Shown here piece by piece: positions 9,542-21,400 of a stretch of 52,852 bases of DNA (its first letter is position 1; every line of letters begins with the position of its first letter). The stretch is taken from NCBI GenBank assembly GCA_023807065.1, contig JAJJLU010003559.1, positions 1 to 52,852 on the forward strand, in the 5' to 3' direction. The stretch comes from Isotricha intestinalis (Eukaryota; Ciliophora; Litostomatea; Vestibuliferida; Isotrichidae). The notes below the pieces were generated by a model. The model was given only the letters and a program-made list of their open reading frames with translations, was not told the DNA's origin and did no database searches. Both the position numbers and the translations under genes were made by a program.

Positions 9542-11041
9542 ATGGATCTTATAAACAAAAAATTAGAAACAGAAGAATTTGAAGATCATAAAAAATTATA
9601 TGGGAAACTTTCAATATTATCAGTATTAACTCAGCACATAGCGATAGGAACAATATTACCATTAGGAAGTACAGCAATATATTTATTATCATATTTATCA
9701 TATGAGAATGAAAATATATCTCCTTCATATTTATATTTTTTTACTCCATTCATAACTTTTGGAGGAGCAACATTTAGTTTTTTAAGTGGATTATTAAATA
9801 GAAAATATGGTCCAAAAATAACAATATTAATTGGAAATACAATATTAATGTTAAATGGTATTTTCTTATATTTTATAAATAAAGTATTTATGTGTTTTTT
9901 CCTTTTTTTCTTTTATGGAATTAGTTTTGGAATTTCTATGAAAATTGCAGGTGTAAATATGGTTAAATATTATTTTGAGAACAAAGGTTTTGTTATGGGA
10001 CTCACTGGTTCAATTAATAATATTTTAAGTTCTTTTATTATTTCATTTGCTGAAAAAATTGTTATTAATCCTAAAAGTATTAATTTAAAAGGAGAAAGAT
10101 TTTATCCTAAAGAAATCGGAATTAATTATTATAAATTTGGATTATATTCTGTTATTATTTGTGGTATTTTTACTATTATTACTTTATTATTATTAAAACC
10201 TTATCCAAAGGATTTGGAAAAAAAAGATAATTTGAAATTTAATCCAAATGATAAAGAAGAAAATGAGAAAATAATTCCTTTAGAAGAGGAAAAAATATTA
10301 TTAGAAACATCAAATGATTTATCATATTTAGAAGGTTCATTTATTGGAGCAGAGATAAATTTAGAATATAATAATAACAATGATAAAAATAATGAGGAAG
10401 ATGATAAAAAATCAATGAAGATTTATTCTCAAATAAAAAAAGCAACATCATCATTTAAATTTTGGAGATTATTTTTAATCAATATAACTCATGGTCCAAT
10501 GCAAATGTTATTAAGAACAACATTAAGAAATATAGGAACTGTGGATATTTATCAAAATAGTATAACAACAAATTTAATTCAAAATGTAATTCAAATAAAT
10601 CCAATAATAACAGCAATATTAAATCCAATAATAGGTTTTTTAAGCGATAAATTTAAGTTTAAATATTTTTTATTTTTTGTGAATATATCTTATTGTGTTT
10701 TTGGTTCATTATATCCTTTTATTTTACAAAAACAAATATTAGTTTATTTTTTTCTTTTATTTTTTAATATTCCAGCTGCAATTTCTTTAACAACAACTCC
10801 TCCTCATATAATGAAAGTTTTTGGTATGAAACATTATATTGAAGTTTCTGGAGTTTTTGGTTTTTCTATTATTATTATTACTACAGTTTCTAGTGCGTTT
10901 GCTTATATTATTGAAAGTTTTTTTAAAAATAATATGGAATTTGGATATAAAATTATGTTTGTTACTGCTGGAATTCTTTCTTTTGTTTCTTTAATTTTGG
11001 GTTTGCAGGAAGAAGATACTCCTTTTGATTATAAAAGTTAA
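9542..11041 (+). CDS. Major facilitator superfamily transporter, OFA/monocarboxylate-like
   Basis: The 499-residue product has about 12 hydrophobic segments in two halves (about 22-220 and 320-490), split by a charged cytoplasmic loop rich in Glu, Asn and Lys. An MFS motif A is visible after TM2 (GLLNRKYGPK, 83-92) and again in the second half (GFLSDKFKFK). The stretch YYFENKGFVMGLTGS (143-157) resembles the OFA/MCT pattern after TM4. Known for the family: proton-coupled or exchange transport of small organic anions, sugars or amino acids. The substrate here is not resolvable; apicomplexan/ciliate amino-acid or nucleobase-type MFS carriers are alternatives. The start ATG is preceded by a run of A, as for most genes here. 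Confidence 0.85.
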   Translation: MDLINKKLETEEFEDHKKLYGKLSILSVLTQHIAIGTILPLGSTAIYLLSYLSYENENISPSYLYFFTPFITFGGATFSFLSGLLNRKYGPKITILIGNTILMLNGIFLYFINKVFMCFFLFFFYGISFGISMKIAGVNMVKYYFENKGFVMGLTGSINNILSSFIISFAEKIVINPKSINLKGERFYPKEIGINYYKFGLYSVIICGIFTIITLLLLKPYPKDLEKKDNLKFNPNDKEENEKIIPLEEEKILLETSNDLSYLEGSFIGAEINLEYNNNNDKNNEEDDKKSMKIYSQIKKATSSFKFWRLFLINITHGPMQMLLRTTLRNIGTVDIYQNSITTNLIQNVIQINPIITAILNPIIGFLSDKFKFKYFLFFVNISYCVFGSLYPFILQKQILVYFFLLFFNIPAAISLTTTPPHIMKVFGMKHYIEVSGVFGFSIIIITTVSSAFAYIIESFFKNNMEFGYKIMFVTAGILSFVSLILGLQEEDTPFDYKS

Positions 11042-11316
11042 ATTTGTTTTTTTTTGATATATTAGTTTTTTTGTATCAGTAGTTTTTTAATAAGAATTTA
11101 TTTAATTTAATTTTTTTTATTTTTTTTAATATAATATTTATATTTAATTGCCTTATATTGTTATCAAGAAAAAAGGAGCATTATATATTTGTAATCATTT
11201 TCTTAAATATATATCAAAACCTGCTAATTTTAAAAAAAAATAAATATGATTTTTCAATGTTAAAATTAATTTAAAAATAAATTTTGAAAAAAACAAAAAT
11301 AAAGAAATACAAAAAA
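11042..11316. other. Spacer between MFS and PfkB genes
   Basis: This stretch has T-rich 3'-end sequence after the MFS stop, then ordinary A+T-rich sequence leading into the A-rich leader of the kinase gene. No separate gene is supported. Confidence 0.5.
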
Positions 11317-11460
11317 ATGTCAAAAACCCAAAAAAAGTCAAAAACTCGTCCACACACCCAAAAACAAAAAAAAATAAAAAGAAAATCCAAAAAACCTGAA
11401 AAACCTAAAACCAGGAAATCAGAAAAATTACAAAAAACTTCAAAAACTCGAAAAATAGAA
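11284..11460 (+). promoter_or_regulatory. A-rich, T-poor 5' leader of the PfkB kinase gene
   Basis: This 177-base stretch contains only about 20 T residues and is built of A runs broken by C. It stays open in frame with the kinase simply because stop codons need T. It contains GTCAAAAACCCA (11319-11330) followed by a second GTCAAAAACTCG-like copy; the same arrangement lies upstream of the glucokinase start on the minus strand (31137-31126), where it is interrupted by stops and clearly non-coding. I therefore read it as a transcribed leader, although translation from the ATG at 11317 as a Lys-rich N-tail cannot be excluded. Confidence 0.5.
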
Positions 11461-12348
11461 ATGTCATTAGAAAATAATCCTGACATCTTATTTGTGGGTC
11501 ATTGTACTCGTGACGAAATAACAATAAACTCAAAGACTGAAAAAATTCCTGGAGGAGGAGTATATTTTGGAAGTATGTCAGCAGGATACTGTTCTCAATC
11601 ATTGAAAAAAACTCCTTTATTAACAGTATTAACAATTGGAAATCCAGAAGATTTAAAAGAAATAAAAAAAGAATGTGACAAAGCAAAAGTAACATTAAAT
11701 ATTCTTCCTGATAAAAACACAACAACATTTTGTCATTCTTTCATTGATAATGATCCTGATAAAAGAATATCAACAGTTCCCAAAATAGCACGTTCATTTA
11801 CATTAAATGATATAAAAGATTATAAATCAAAATTTACTTATGTTAATCCTCTTTTTTATGGTGAAATACCTTCAAATTTATTTAAAGAATTAAAAAAAAG
11901 AACAAAATTACTTTCTGTTGATTCACAAGGACTTTTAAGGAATTTAATAAAGGAAAAAATAATAATGAAACCTCCGAAAGAAATAAAAGAAATATTTAAA
12001 TATATAGATATTTTAAAAGTAGATTTAGCAGAAGCAAAAATTTTAACAGGGAAAGAAGATTGGGAAGAAGCATGTAAAGATTTAATAAAAATGGGAGTTA
12101 AATTTGTTATTTGTACAAGAACGGATGAAGTTTCTGTCATGGATAAAAATTTTGAAAGTAATACTGCTGAATTCGGAGAATGGAGTCTAATTGGAAGAAC
12201 TGGGAGAGGTGATACTGTCAGTGCTGCTTTTATTTTTATGCATTTTATACTTGGAATGGATAGGCAAAATGCTTTGGAAATTTCTGCCAAGGCTACCGGA
12301 AAAAAAATGATGCATTCTGGAGCTGCTAAAAGAAAGGATTTTAATTAG
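11461..12348 (+). CDS. PfkB/ribokinase-family carbohydrate kinase
   Basis: From the ATG at 11461 the product is 295 residues, and the fold begins at once with PDILFVGH, then the substrate-side Gly motif PGGGVYFGS. The C-terminal PfkB signature TGRGDTVSAAFI contains the catalytic base Asp (residue 251) and the GRGD anion hole. An N-E/D motif (VDLAEAKILTG) is also present. Known for the superfamily: ATP-dependent phosphorylation of sugars, nucleosides or inositol; the substrate is not clear, and a plant-type inositol kinase or a nucleoside kinase is possible. An in-frame ATG at 11317 would add 48 residues of almost pure Lys/Thr/Ser/Pro. I prefer 11461 because that extension has the composition of a leader shared with glucokinase. 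It is the only gene here that ends in TAG. Its codons are richer in C/G than its neighbours', as in glucokinase, suggesting high expression. Confidence 0.85.
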   Translation: MSLENNPDILFVGHCTRDEITINSKTEKIPGGGVYFGSMSAGYCSQSLKKTPLLTVLTIGNPEDLKEIKKECDKAKVTLNILPDKNTTTFCHSFIDNDPDKRISTVPKIARSFTLNDIKDYKSKFTYVNPLFYGEIPSNLFKELKKRTKLLSVDSQGLLRNLIKEKIIMKPPKEIKEIFKYIDILKVDLAEAKILTGKEDWEEACKDLIKMGVKFVICTRTDEVSVMDKNFESNTAEFGEWSLIGRTGRGDTVSAAFIFMHFILGMDRQNALEISAKATGKKMMHSGAAKRKDFN

Positions 12349-12456
12349 TTTTATTAGATGGTTTTTTAAGGTAATTTTTCTTTTTTTTAATAATATTTAA
12401 TGAGTTATTTTGTATTAATTTTTTTTTATTGATATTAAAATAATCTTTGTTTTTTA

Positions 12457-15400
12457 ATGGAATTATTTTTAATTTTTCTTTACTTAAAACTAATAGTTTA
12501 TGTTCATTCATTTAGAAATGGATTTATAAGAGATTTAAATTATGAATCTACTGATATAAATATAGATTTAAATCAAAAAACTACAAATAAATTATTTCTT
12601 TGTAACATCAATTCAATATGTACTAATAACTTTACAGTTAGTGGATGTATAAATAGTTCAGAAAGTAATTTGTGTACCTTAAAAGAGAGCAATAAATATA
12701 TTTGTAGTATAAAAGGAACGCATTCTAAAACTGAATTAAAGTTCATAATGAATGAACCTGAAAATGAAACTTATTATTTAAATATATATTTAATATCATA
12801 TCCAGTTAATAATAAGAATTGTTTACTTGATGGAAAAAACAATCAGAGTATTACTTTAAATTTCCCTGATTCAAGTATATCACCATCAAATTTATCATTA
12901 TCATTTGGAAACTACAATTTAGATTGTAAAACAACTTTACAACAAAATGATTATGACTGTTATTTTATTTTAAATAATGATTCAATTATAAAAACATTAA
13001 GTGCTAATTTTTTGAATGTTAATAATACCTTTGGCGATAAAGTTGAGAATTTAAAATTTGAATATTTTTTTTTTTCATTACCTACTATTTCTGATTTTTA
13101 TTATACTAATAAAAATTCTCAAATTTTTTATTTAAACTTTTTTAAAACTCCATATTTTCTTACTAATTATTCAATTCAAATAGGTAATATTAAGAAAAAT
13201 ATACAATCAAATTCACAATGTAATATGGATTTATCATCTTTAAATGATCAAGTTTATAGTGTTATTCTAGTTTCTCTTTGTAATAATGAATTTAACATTG
13301 GAAATATCAGAGTAATAAAAGATTTAAAAATTAATATATCTCCAATTCATATTGAGAGAAAAAAACAACAAAATATTAACATCTTTTTTTTAATTGATAA
13401 TTTTTATTTAGAGAATAAAACAAAAATTAAAATCAATGATAATGTTTTCACTATTAACTCAAATAATTCAAATTATTATTTTACAACGAATAATAATTTA
13501 AGTGAAGGAACATATAATATATCAATTTATAGAAATAATAATGAGTTTAATACAGTTGAAAAATTATTTGTTCATGAACCTGAAAAATGTATTTTAAATA
13601 ATGATATAATAGCTTTTAATTCAACTGAAATTAGTAGAAATATTACATTTGAATTTAGTTGTCTTCTTCAAGAAGCATTTATAAATGTAAAAGGTGAATT
13701 TGAAAAGCTAAAATGTGAAAATAAATCTACTACATCTTGTAATTATGAAATTGATGCTTTTTCTTCTATTATTAATGTTAAAATAATCACTTGGACTGAA
13801 AAAATAATTCCTGTTAAAATCATAAAATATTCATTTGATAAAGAATGTACGGATGATATTGAAAAACCAATTCATTTTATTATTGAACATCCAAAAATTT
13901 TTGAAAATGAGAATTTTAAATTAGAAATTAATGAAAAAAAAAATTATTCTCATACTGAAAAAACTTCGTTTCTTACTAAATTTAAATTCTCCAATGCAAT
14001 AGAAATCGAAAATATAACAATTATTTATTCAGAAAAAAGAATAACTCAATTTAAACAAAAAATTTCAATTTCAAATTTATCAATTACAGAATATTTTCCT
14101 TCTTTTATTTCCCCTTATTTTACAATAAATACTTTAATAATATTTGTCAATTCAAGTAAAAAAATGAAAACACATCTAATAAAATTGAAATCTTATGATA
14201 GAGAAATATTTTCTGAAAATTTAAATTGTATTAATTCAAGCAATAAGAATTATATTTGTACACTTGAAAATTACGATTTCAAAGGGATTAAAATCGGAAA
14301 ATATTCATTATATTTAAATGACAATTGTAAAAATGAAAGATTGGTTGGTTTTATAAATGTTGAAATATTTGAAATTCAAAGTAATGGATATTTCCAAATG
14401 AATAATAATACTAATATTTCACTAGGATATAAGACAAATTCAGATTATTTTAAAGGAAAAGGACAATATTTCATAAATATAAATGATATAAATAAACCTA
14501 TCACAATTAATAACGACAAAATAACTTTTCAAAATTTTGATGTAAATGAATCTATTTATGATATTGTAATAAATTACACTTATAATAATTATTCATATAA
14601 ATATAATACCAATTCTACAATTTTGCTTTTTAAAAATCATGTTGAGATAGGTGAATTGGATGATATTTTTGTTAATGAAAATATTCCTACATATAAAATT
14701 CAATTTAATAAAAATATTTTTGAGAAACAAATTATTTCTGCAACTTTTAATAACTGTTATTTAGGTGTTATTTATAATAATTATATATTATTTTTTATAA
14801 ATCAAAGATTTACTGAAGAAAAGAGATTACCAATTCATATTACATTATTTAATAATACAATAATGAATTATACTGTTAATGTGAAATTAAAGGAGTTTTT
14901 TTTTGAAAATGCTCTTAATTTCATTGATATAAAAAATAGTAGTATAATTTTATTGTTTGATAATTTCAATGATAATGATAAATTTTATCAGAATAATCAA
15001 ACAATCAATTGTTCAAAATTAGATTCAAAAAAAATCATTTGTAAAATTAATAATTCAAGTAATTCAATATGTTATCATAACACTAATTGTAAGGAGGCAG
15101 GAATTTATTTTTATGATTTAAATTCTATTCAAAAATGTAATGAAGGTATTCAAATTTTAGAATTTTCAATAACAACAAATAATTTTACTTTTATATTAAA
15201 AAATCTAGAAACAAACAATACTTCAAACTTCATATTAAATAATAATAAATATCAAATAAATTTAAATGGTATAGAAAGTGGAAATTACTCAATTATTGTT
15301 AATAATTTCACAAAAATTGGAGAATCTTTTGAAATTTTTCAAAAAATATATTCAAAAAAAGATAACATATCAGTTAACATAAATACAAAAATAATTACTT

Positions 15401-18400
15401 TTGATTTAAAATTTGATAAATATATTTCAAATAAATTAATGAAATTTTATTTAGGAAATAAAGTAGAATCGAAAATTTGTTTTTTTGAAAATGAATTTAT
15501 AATATGTCAATTTGATTTAAAATCCCTTGAAACAAAAACATATAACGTTTCATATAAAAATTTTTGTTCTGAAAATAGTATACCAATTAATTTATCTGTA
15601 ATAATTGAAGATGATGTTATAATTAAACATAAAATTGAATATATTAGTAAAAATTGGATAGTTCCTATTATAGGAAATTATGATATGAAAGTTAAGTATT
15701 TAAATTCTGATTCGATGAAAATTAATTCAATATCATTAATTGATTCAAATAAAAATGAATATTCTGGATATAATATCACAAAAAATGATGGTTATATTGA
15801 TTTTATATTACAAATTAATGATAGTAATATATCTAATGTTTTTTATATAAAAACTCAATATACAGAAAATGAATTTATTTTTACTGAAATTTCTGATAAT
15901 CCATATTATATAGTAATATCTGAAAATGTAAATTTTACATTAAATAGACATTATTTTCTTAAGACAAATATTAATCAAGAATTAAATGTTTCATATAAAA
16001 CAGATATAAAAATTGAAAATATTTATTTATTTCAATCAAATATTTATTATAATTTTCAAGATAGAAAAATTAATATCAATAATTTCACACCATTAGAAGG
16101 AACATATAATCTTTCATTTGATATTTGTAATAATTGTCCCAAACATTTTGATTTAAACAATAAAATTGTTATTCATTCAAATCAAAATGATTTTTTTCAA
16201 GAAATAGAAATGAAAAATTGTTTATATTATAAAAAATTTGATTATATCATTAAAATAAATAAAAAAGATGATAATATTGATTTAGAACAACTTCAAGTTT
16301 TATTAAAATCTGATGGAGATTCAATAGTATTAGAACAAAAAGAAAACCAAATTTATACTACTGAAGAAGGTAAAATTACAAGTAATACTAATTTTTCACT
16401 TGAAATACAAGAAAATAATACTTATCCTATATTTTCATCTAACATTAAATTTACTGATTTTTCAATTAAATCTTTTTTTTATATTTCAAAAGGAATTCCT
16501 TTTTCAAATGCATATTGTAATTTAGATTATCTCAATATAAGTTTAGGAAATTATAATCTTACATATAAATATTATGATGAAATTAAACAAGAATTTTATT
16601 ATAATTATAGTGATATAAAATTTGGTACTTATGAACTTAATGTAATTAATTTTAATATTTCAAAAAAGATTTTTGCTTCTAATGACTTAGAAAATTCAAA
16701 ATTTATTTTAAATTATGGAGAACTTAGCAATGAAACAAATAATACTATTTATTTAGTAAACCAAGATTATTATCTTGAAAATCTTAAAACAATATTTTAT
16801 TATTTAAGACCTAATAAAAAAGATCTTAATAATACTGAAATTATATTTAATAATAATAGGGCATATTTTATATTAAAACCAATAAAAAAAAATGAAGCAT
16901 ATATAATAACTACAATTATTTCAAAAGACAATGTTTCCAAACAATTAATAGAAGAAAATATAGTAGGATACTATTTTTTTATTTCATCACCAAATATTTT
17001 AATAGAAAATAATACCAAAGAATTTAAAGATATATCTCTTAACTTTAGAAATTCTCAAAATGCCTCAAATGCAAATATTACTGTTGATGTTGATGATATA
17101 AAAATTGGAGATTGTAAAGTTTTAAATGAAATGGTTTTTTGTAATATATTGTTAGATAAAACAAAAGCTAAAGAAGCAAAAATAAAAGTTAATGAAAACT
17201 ACTATGATTCTTTATTTATTTCTACATATCATTTTGATAAAGATTCAATTTGTCAAACAAATTATACTAATCAAACTCTTTTAAAAGATATTAAAATATT
17301 TTTCAATCCTGCTAAAAATTATAAAAATATTACTATTAAATATGATTCAATTAATTTAACTCAAAAAGATGGTGCTTTTATTTTGGAGAAAAGTCAAATT
17401 TCTAAAGATATCAATTTCTTTGATTTTTTTATAGAAGGTAATTTTGTCAAAAAAGCTATAGATGTGATTAAATTTTATGATATAATGAATGTATCAAATC
17501 CAGATGAAAAAATTGTAATATATAAAAAAATTTCAGAAAATTATAAAAACATTACTTTTGATTTTTTTGATAACTCAACTGAATATAAATATTATTTATA
17601 TAAAGATAATCATTCAATTCCAGTTGAAGCAAAAAAAACAACAGAAGACAAAAAATTAGAATTTAAATTTAATTTATTTAATATATCACAATCTGATAAA
17701 GATTATCTTGAAGAAATAAACGAAATTTCATTAGTATACAAAGATAAATGTGATAAATATGTTGAATTAAGAAAAATAAATTTAGAAACAAATGAAATAA
17801 AATTTAAAATAGGAAGACAATTTTTATCACCAATTACGACTTACGAAGCAAAAATAATAGTATATGGAAATAAGAGTAACGATGTAAAAATAAGTTTAAA
17901 TTATTCTGGTGGAAAAATAGAAATGAGTAAGAATGAAGGAACAAATCAAACTGAATTTATTTATACTTTTAATAATGATTCTCTTTCAGCGATTTATAAT
18001 ACTAATTGTAGTTTATTTGAAAACATAATTACTTGTGATTATTTTTTTTATTTCAGTAATAAAGATTTGATTGAAATAAATGAAACCAGTACATATAATT
18101 GCTTTTTTAATATTAATGAAGTTAAAATTATTTTAGTAGGAGCATCATTTCAAGTCAATTTTGATAATGTTTATGTTTATTTTATAGATAATAATGATAA
18201 CATTTATAATTTTGAAAGAAATGAAGAAAAATATTCTTTAAATACATCAAATCTTTCATTAGGAAAAACTTACACACTTCAAATTTATGAAGGAGAATTT
18301 TCAAAAAATAATTTAATTAATGTAATTCCTAATTATACATATATAAATGTTTCCATTCCTGACTTTTTTTTTATTGGTAATTTATCATTTGAAATGGATT

Positions 18401-21400
18401 GTGAAGCAAAAGTAATAGAGTTAACCGATGATAATGATATTATTTATGATTGTTATTATGAAAATAATACCTATGAATGCAATGATGAAAATATATCTTA
18501 TGGATTTTATAATTTTAAACTGGATAATATAAGAAAAAAAATATTTATTTCAAAATATTTATATTTTTTGGATAATGATGATTTATCTTATCTTTTTAAA
18601 AATAATACTTTTAATATTACATTAGAAGAATATTATATTCCTCTTATTATTAATTTTTCTATATATAAAGACCAAGATATATATGGAACATATACTAGAG
18701 AAGGAGAAAATGAATTTAAATTTATCACATATGTACCAGAAAATAAAATAAGTTTTTATTTAGATATTCAAAATGAATATAATTATTATTTAAAAGAAAT
18801 TTATGACGATTATAATTCCTCAACTATAGAATATAAATTAACAGAAGATAAATTTTCAATTGAAACAGAATTAAATCATGATTATGTAAATAAAAATAAG
18901 AATATATCTAATTTAACAATTTACTTTAAAGTAAATCATGAATATAAAAGTCCAGAAGATCTAAATTCTATTGTTGTTTATGATTCAAAAGAGCAAAATC
19001 AAACAAACATATCAGTATATTTTGAAAAAGACAAAGAGTCAGAAGGGAAAGTTTATTATAATATTTCAGTCAAATATGAGCCATTAAATTTAAAAATTGA
19101 ATATAAATCTGAACATAAAGGAATTAATAATAGTGATACTATTACCATTCATAGATATTTAATGGATACTTGGATATGTGAAAGCATAACAAAAAAAAGA
19201 GTTAACTTATCAATATTTAATTTAGATAATAAATATCCAAATATATCTGAAAATGATGAGGATGTAAATTTTGCTGAAAAAGAAAAAATAGCTAAATACT
19301 CATTTTTAATTAATAAATCCAAAAATAATATATCAATCGAAATGGATAATGAATTATATGATTTGAATTTAGAGAATGAAAAAAAATATGTAACAAATAA
19401 TATAAAGGATTTAGATAATATATTAGACTTAGAAATAGGAAGAATATATCAAAATTTTACAATAGAATTTATACATAAAAATATAAGTGAATCTGATATA
19501 TATAAAAATCAAATATTTTTCAAAAATATAAATACTTCAGAATTAATTCAAATAGAAAACTATAAAATTAATAATGGAAATTTAGATATTATATTTAATA
19601 TTTCAAAAGCATTTTCTTCAAAACATGTTTATTCTTTCTTTTATATAAATTTATGTGGAGAACTTATAGCAAGTAATAATTTTGCAATTAAAGATCCTTT
19701 ATTTAAGCTTAATGAAGTAAATGGAACTTTGGTTTTAGGAAGAAAAGAAGAAGAGTTATTTTTAAATTTTACTCAAGAAATTTTAGAGCCAAATCAATTA
19801 CAAATTTCAATTATAGACCAAAATGAAAAAATAATTAATTCTTCTGAATGTTTCAATGGTTTAAATAAATTAATAATATGTCAATTTAATTTAGAATTAT
19901 CTAATAAAAATGAAATTCAATATAAATTATCTCAATATACATATATGAACAAAAGTTATTCTTATAACCAATCAATTGAAGTTATTAGTAAACCAAATTG
20001 TTCTGAAGGATTACTTTATGATGAAATTAACAATTGTGTTTTACCTGAAGAAGAAAATATAACAGTTGATTTAAAGAAACAATATAATTTTTGTAAAAAT
20101 GGAAAAGGCTATTGTGAAAAAGATTTAAATAATAATTATATTTGTAATTGTAAAAAAAATTATTCAGGATTATATTGTGAATATACTGCTGATAAAGATT
20201 TAAATGGAGAAGATTTCGAAAATACTATTTCTAATTTAAATGAAAGTTTAAAAAATAATAGTTATTCTAAAATAGAAAATTTAGTTTTAATTAAAAAAAT
20301 CATTTATACTATTGAAAAAGGAAATTTTATTGAAACACAAAAGTTAATAAATGCTCTTGATAAATATAAAATATTATATCAAACTATTCCTAATTATTAT
20401 AATAATACAGTTGATACTAAATATATTATTTATCCTTTTGACTTTGTTCTTTATTTAATGAAAAATTTTCATGATTTTAAAGAATTAGATAATATAATTT
20501 TATTATTAAATAAATTAGTTAATTTAGAATATCATAATACATCAAAATTAGATAATCAAAAAAAAATAAGTAACCTTACTAAATTTATTTATTCATTCTA
20601 TAATAATAAAGATGATTATTATCCTCGTTTTGATTTAAAAAATAATAAAATTAATTTTGTTAAATTAGTTATTCCTCGTAATTATGAAGAAAAAAATAAT
20701 CAATCAGAGAGAATTTATATAACAAAGAAATTAAGTTCAATTTCAATGAGAAATTTAGAAAATAAAGAAAAACCTCATATTTATTTTTCAGTAGATTCAT
20801 TAATCGATGAAAAATTACTTGAAATATATTTTAAATATAGTAAATTTAATATCACTGATATATTTAAATCAAATTTAGATTTTTTTAAATCTTGTTATAG
20901 TCAGAATAATAAAGAAATCCCACTTGATTTTCCCTTCATATTTCGACAAAATATATTTTCAAATAAAACAATATCACCGAATATAAAAAATTGTAAATAT
21001 CAGAAAATAATAAATGTTACAAAAGAAAAAAATTATGAAATTGAATTTGAATGTGAAGACTTAAAAGATTTAGAAGAAGGTTTTTATTTTTACATAAAAG
21101 AAGAGAAAATAAAAATAAATGAAGAATATTTTCAATGTATAAAAAAAAGTGATATTTTCTTTGATTTCAAAAATCCAATGTTAATATTATTATTAATAAT
21201 ACTAATATTATATATAATTTATATAATAATGATCCAAATAATATTTGATTTAATATTAATAGGAATTCACAATGATGGATTAGATCAAAGTCAAAAAAAA
21301 ATTCCAGAATCAACAGAAATGAGTTCAGCAATAAATGAAGAAGACTTTGATGAAGAAGAAAATGTAAAAGTAAGGCAAACAAGAGCAACGTATATTGAAT

